From: Daucus carota subsp. sativus
Taxonomy: Eukaryota > Streptophyta > Magnoliopsida > Apiales > Apiaceae
Assembly (NCBI RefSeq): GCF_001625215.2
Contig: NC_030383.2
Span: forward strand, 6,212,779 to 6,276,778
Length of the DNA: 64,000 nt
Direction: 5' to 3'
The notes below the pieces were generated by a model. The model was not told the DNA's origin. It searched no databases and worked only from the letters and a program-made list of their open reading frames with translations. Below, in pieces: positions 59,301 through 64,000 of the stretch (within the stretch, counting starts at the first letter, position 1; every line of letters starts with the position of its first letter). A program made the position numbers and the translations under genes.

Positions 59301-62300
59301 ACAAATAATGAAACGAACTGATGATTCATAAATTTAGAAGGCCCAAATTCGCAAAGTCGTGATACTGAACATCACAATATGTGATATCTACACACACATG
59401 CAAACACAAATCTAACTAACTAACTGATGCCCTGTTTGAAAATGGAAGAAGTATGAAGACTGAAGGTACCAAGTTTAAGCTCAAGTGCAAACACAAGATG
59501 ATAATATGGATATAAATTAGTGTAATAAACAAAAATAGCCTGCGGAAAATTAATTACAGTACTCTGATAGCAAGTGTTTGCAAAAAACAAACTTTTGGTG
59601 AACACAACCAAGAAATTACTGGGGGGGTGCAATGCAAAAGAGTTTAGCAAAAGGCATAATTTTTCTAAAGAGAAAACTGGGCCTAAGGGTTCCCTCGGGG
59701 AATTCTCCTGAGTTTATTAGAACATGCGGTGTAAAATATTGACGGCAGTTTTGTAAATATAACATCCGGCCCCTGCATTTACAAAAATACCCTTAACTTA
59801 CAATTAACATTCTTTTACCCTCAGGGTGTTACCTGAGGGACCCCCTCAGGCCCAGCAACCACTTTTATAAATTTAAAAACTCATCCAAAATGATACAATG
59901 TAAATGTTGTGAATTTGGTTATCTGAATTCACAGCCATGATCATATCAGGTAAAAACAAGGCTAAATACAAAATAACATCCAGCCCCTGCATTTACAAAA
60001 ATACCCCTAACTTACAATTAACATTCTTTTACCCTCAGGGTGTTTACCTGAGGGACCCCCTCAGGCCCAGCAACCACTTCTATAAATTTAAGAACTCATT
60101 CAAAATGATCACAAAATAAATGTTGTGAATTTGGTTATCTGAATTCACAGCCATGATCATATTCAGGTAAAAACAAAGCTAATATGATGCTACTGCAGTC
60201 TGCAATTTCCCTAGTCATCCATATAGGTAAGGATTGTTTTATCCAGAATGCTTTTCAAAAAAAACTAAGAATCAAATTCTCATTCAGTAACTTTACTTCT
60301 GCAATTGTTTTGCACTCTGCCCTCCATGCTGATATGTTATCAGGTAGCTAATTTTGTATTCAACAATTAACAACCAAGTGTTAAGCATTTAAAACACCAA
60401 CCAGGAGACAAATTCGCATATACAAACTTTACTTTGGCAATTGTTGTGAACTCATACCCTCATTGCTGATATGTTATCAGGTAGCCTCAGAGAACGACAT
60501 TGTGATGGTTCATTGATTTCAATCAGTTTCCAAGCTCTAGATTTATCGATAGATTCGTCTGTTATTCTGGGTTTCACATCTGGCAAATTGCGATTGTCAC
60601 CATTCTGCCATCATATTTGGAAAAGATTATTAGTTGTGAGGTCTACGAATCATAATATGTGTGGTACATACAAGAGTTACAAGCTGATACACTAGCAAAA
60701 CACAGAGCCTGTGAATATTAATTAATATAAATGAATTTCAAGTAATAAATGACACATGTAAAATCAAAAAAGAAAATCTTAAAATTGAATTGGACATGTA
60801 GAGAATGTTAGAATATGATTACTTCATGCATATATTTTAACATGAATTAACATGTATATAATATTATAAGTAATCATGAAAAATTAAATTAAATATTACG
60901 ATCGAACATTTTTAGTTAAAAATCCCAAGTTTTTAGCATTGTAATCAGTCCAAGAAACTGAATAATCTATATTATTGTTATCAATTTTAACCCAGACCAT
61001 TTACCAACCGACCAACTGACAATATGTTTAATATTTCAGCTTTAATTATAGTGTAGATATATACCCCTTAGGCCCTAACCAACAAGGAGAGTTCATCTAT
61101 GAAATTAAAAGGCTCTTTTTAAAGGAAAACTTCATAGTTTGAAATTTTGGATTTACAAATAAATGCCAACAGAAAATTTGCTCCATTAAACCATAATACT
61201 TGAACTGAGATGTTGCAAAGAAAGTAATCTAGGTGCTCCACAAATAATATCATTCTCAGTATGCAGACAGAAGGTACTCACTAGTGCAACCATGGATGCC
61301 ATTGGTGCAACCCGGTCTACAAGATTCGCTGCAACAGTTGCATTAGAAGCACCAAATGTGCCCATAGAAGGGGGCTGCGCATGTGTGAAATATATCTTTA
61401 GTTCAAAGGAAAATCAACCTTCAATTTCCGACAAAATATATAATAATGGAAGAAAGAGAGACCCAGAGAAAGCATGATTTGTATGACGACTTAAGTAAAA
61501 AAAATTGCCATTTACCTTCACCATGGCTCCTGCGCCGATCTTAGGAGAATCAAACGAACGACTTTCAACTGTTCGCAGTAGCCTTATACCATCTGTATTT
61601 GCTAGAATTTTTATGCCATTATCATTTGTAGAAACGGCTAGCAATATTCCTTCCTTATTGAATCGGACACAGGGAGAAGCCTGAAGAGATATAAACAACC
61701 AGAATAATTACTGGAAAAGGAACCGGAAGAAAAAGAAAAGTTTAGTCAACTGCCCTGACAACAAAAGCCTTACTTGTAAACCACCCTCTGCATCAGTGGT
61801 TGTCAATAGGTTAACACTGTCCATATCCCAGAATTTTACCATATTCTCATCGCCAGCAGCCAAAAAACGATTTTTGGTAGTATCAAACTGGACAACCCCC
61901 ACAGATCGCTTCCCAAGCCCAATATATGTGCGTTTTACAGCTCCTTCGCTTTCGTTCCATTCTACTATGTAGGAATCACCTTCTTTATTTGTCCCACATG
62001 AGAACAGCCTGTGAGGAGCTCATTGTGTTAAAGAAATCCTTCGGCTAATTATGATAAATTAATATTGTAGCTCAATTTAAGTGAACATTTAACTACAGCA
62101 TGCTTAGGATGTCCGACTTGAGTACTTCCCTCTCTTCAAAACATATAAGAAATAACAACATGTTTTGTAACTTTGTATACTAGTATATTTATTTCAATTA
62201 TTTGATAAATAAGTCTGCATTTATACAAAAAAAGAAATTCTTTCGACACCTCTATTCTAACAAAGCAAAAATGTTATAATATTACTTTTCAGTAACATGT

Positions 62301-63946
62301 CCGACTGAATGGCATTAAGGTGTAAGAATGTTATAAACTTCTGAGATATGACCATAAATTGCTAATAATGAGGTAAACAAACATCTTAAAGTCTGAAAAC
62401 CATGACTTGATTCAAATATTAGTTCCCAATAATATATAATCATGTAAACTGTATAATATAACTGTCGGACCTTGTTCCATCAGCACTGTAAGCCAAAGCA
62501 GTGGATGAATGACCTGGTGCATCGTAATCAACTCTTGAACCCACATTGTCATACAACCATGCTTTTATCTTTCCATCAGTCGCAGTTGAAAATATAAACT
62601 GTAAAATGTGAAGAGAGATCAAGTACATTTGTAGACTTTCTACCAATCATGCAAACATCATGAAATCTTTATACACTACTACGATTACAAGGTTACTTCA
62701 CAATACATATTGAAGATGAGAATAACAGCATTCAACATTTAACAAAACTATGTTTTAATGAACTCCTCGAAAAAAATAAAGTATTTATACCTGAATGTTT
62801 TCCTTGTAATGTGGGCAGACAGAGTATACTGCAGCTTCATGACCCTCAAAGGCATATTGTTTGGCCCCTGTGTTGGCATCCCACACCTGTAGGAAATTTC
62901 AACATATTAGACAAAACCTCACAATATCCATGTGCTGAAAAAGTACCAGGATGATGATCATAAACCTTAATCAGTCTGTCTTCCCCACAAGTAACGATGC
63001 AGAGTTGTTTATTTGGAAAACAGAAAGCAATATCATTTACACTGCCAACATGAGCCTCAATCTGGAAAGCGAATAAATTCAGATCTGTCAGATTAGTACA
63101 ACAATATTATTAGTCGTACAAGTTTCTGAGCGAAGACAAACCTCTAACTTATCTTGCAGGTTGTCACCACCATGGTAAGCGTACAAATGGATAATGTGCT
63201 TGGAGTATGCAACACCTGAAGTGATTTAAATATAAATAAGCAATTAGAGGCACAATTTCTATTTGTATATTCTCAAGCGCAGAAAACTATGAATTTTCCT
63301 ATTCAATCGTGACAGACATAAGATTGACGTAATAATTTTTTTTTGAAATATTATAGTAACATACCAAAAAGTGTGCCATCAGGACTCCAGATGACACGAT
63401 TAACTGATGCAGTATAGTCATTTGCTAGAGATGCCTGAAACATTTATACCAACCCTTGTGAGCACAAACAACATACTTTCATATGGAGGTTAAGAGGGAC
63501 TATCACATTTGGTATTATCAAGATATTATATAATTTGAACCAACCTGCAATGGCATCGAACATGACTTGAGTTCCCAAACCTTGAAATTTCTTTGAGCAA
63601 GCTTTTCACGAGTTCCTAATTCCCACAATATGACATCTCCAGTGGCAGTTCCAACTATTAACATATATCAATAGATGCAGCCAGAGTAAATGAAAGATAA
63701 CTAAAAAATATCCATTATATCTACTGCAGGGTAATGCAAATACTAAAAACATATCTTGTGAGCCAGTATGAACTAACCAAGAAGTAAAATTTGCTGCAAC
63801 GGATGGAAATCCATACTCTTAACTGCTGAACCCTGACTCAGAGTCATAACAACGGCCTTGGGCAAATCATCAGTTGAGAATGAGCTCTGACCATGATTCT
63901 GACTCGTGTATCCGACAGGTAATATATTGACAGGCAGGTTGTTAAC
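56358..63946 (-). CDS. TOPLESS-related transcriptional corepressor (partial, 5' end off right edge)
   Basis: At least 17 exons are visible: 63946-63778, 63654-63545, 63434-63365, 63215-63142, 63061-62966, 62886-62791, 62598-62471, 62008-61774, 61680-61516, 61374-61282, 60604-60458, 58880-58770, 58693-58514, 58113-57985, 57841-57746, 57210-57022, 56806-56640 and 56553-56358. They cover the two WD40 propellers: MDFHPLQQILLL, VNRVIWSPDGTLFGVAYSKH, FEGHEAAVYSVCPHYKENIQ, KIKAWLYDNVGSRVDYDAPG, VVQFDTTKNRFLAAGDENMV, ITGLAFSNVLNVLISSGADS and ending AANLDQPQR. Plant TPL/TPR proteins bind EAR-motif repressors such as Aux/IAA through an N-terminal domain, which is outside the window. Wording such as VMTLSQGSAVKSMDFHP points to a TPR2/TPR4-type paralogue; subtype is uncertain. 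One long intron (58881-60457) has a MITE-like repeat and tandem duplications, another (60605-61281) a Helitron. Confidence 0.93.
59679..60182. repeat. MITE-like repeat with a 205-bp tandem duplication, in a TOPLESS-related intron
   Basis: The left end TGGGCCTAAGGGTTCCCTCG (59679) is inverted-repeated by GAGGGACCCCCTCAGGCCCA (ending about 59855). The right half together with flanking DNA is duplicated: 59761-59965 and 59975-60182 match at more than 90 percent, sharing GAATTTGGTTATCTGAATTC and AACATCC starts. This suggests a MITE insertion followed by local duplication. Confidence 0.75.
60292..60350. repeat. Partial duplicate of a TOPLESS-related exon end
   Basis: These 58 bp repeat the end of the exon at 60458 and its donor side (60429-60486), sharing GCTGATATGTTATCAGGTAG. 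In the copy, the donor GTATGAG is changed to GCAGAGT on the gene strand, and no acceptor precedes it. It is therefore unlikely to be spliced in. Confidence 0.8.
60692..61057 (-). mobile_element. Short Helitron inside a TOPLESS-related intron
   Basis: On the minus strand it starts A|TCTACACTATAATTAAAGC at 61057, close to the start of the element at 3874 (ACTACACTATTAAAGCCGAA). The next stretch (GTTGGTCGGTTGGTAAATGG) also resembles that element. It ends with a small hairpin (CACAG, 3-nt loop, CTGTG; 60713-60701), a 5-nt spacer and CTAG at 60695-60692, then T at 60691. The hairpin is shorter than in the other two elements. About 366 bp, non-coding. Confidence 0.75.
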
Positions 63947-64000
63947 CTGCTAAATAATCATGTGTGTATCAAGGTATGCTCAGATTGTATGGAACGAATT

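Noticed and set aside
1-64000. CRISPR arrays, operons and bacterial systems
   Set aside because: The window is a plant nuclear chromosome; repeats seen are transposons, microsatellites and local duplications.

Overview
The window is nuclear genomic DNA of a flowering plant, a eudicot judging by gene content and structure. It has AT-rich intergenic DNA, short exons with GT-AG introns, and many small non-autonomous transposons (Stowaway, Harbinger-type and hAT MITEs, short Helitrons). One intron holds a long block of mitochondrial DNA. I cannot name the species from sequence alone.

Layout from left to right. 1-3758 (minus): 5' two-thirds or so of an RFWD3-type RING/coiled-coil E3 ligase gene, running off the left edge. 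3760-9800: transposon-rich spacer with a composite Helitron, an hAT MITE nested in it, a tandem pair of Harbinger-type MITEs and an hAT MITE with a perfect 8-bp target duplication. 9815-12502 (plus): secreted alpha carbonic anhydrase. 14595-16199 (plus): GDSL esterase/lipase. 17733-18176 (plus): small membrane-anchored protein of unknown function. 19320-21664 (minus): deoxyhypusine hydroxylase. 21700-24700: spacer with a long-terminal-inverted-repeat element and a complete 317-bp Helitron. 24790-27509 (plus): small conserved plant protein of unknown function, with one GC-AG intron. 28170-28640: PPR pseudogene fragment, with a second degenerate copy at 30700-31110. 29129-32452 (minus): uS8/S15a ribosomal protein of the divergent type that serves plant mitochondria. 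34055-38135 (plus): MBD10/11-like methyl-CpG-binding-domain protein. 40720-51534 (plus): LCB1 subunit of serine palmitoyltransferase; its 7.2-kb seventh intron holds a Stowaway nested in a Harbinger-type MITE and about 4.6 kb of mitochondrial-like DNA with a broken rps12. 52488-54305 (minus): ANTH-domain clathrin adaptor. 56358-63946 (minus): C-terminal WD40 part of a TOPLESS-related corepressor, continuing off the right edge.

The genes are unrelated housekeeping and regulatory loci, as expected for a plant chromosome; there is no operon or cluster logic. All multi-exon models were joined by hand from splice sites with phase checked. The carbonic anhydrase, GDSL, DOHH, S15a, MBD and LCB1 models, the two small genes and the clathrin adaptor all close in frame. 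I did not find a new multi-gene system. The most noteworthy items are the mitochondrial insertion inside LCB1, two probable GC-AG introns, three Helitron-like elements (one inside a TOPLESS-related intron), the PPR-derived repeats flanking the last S15a exon, and several exon- or intron-internal duplications.
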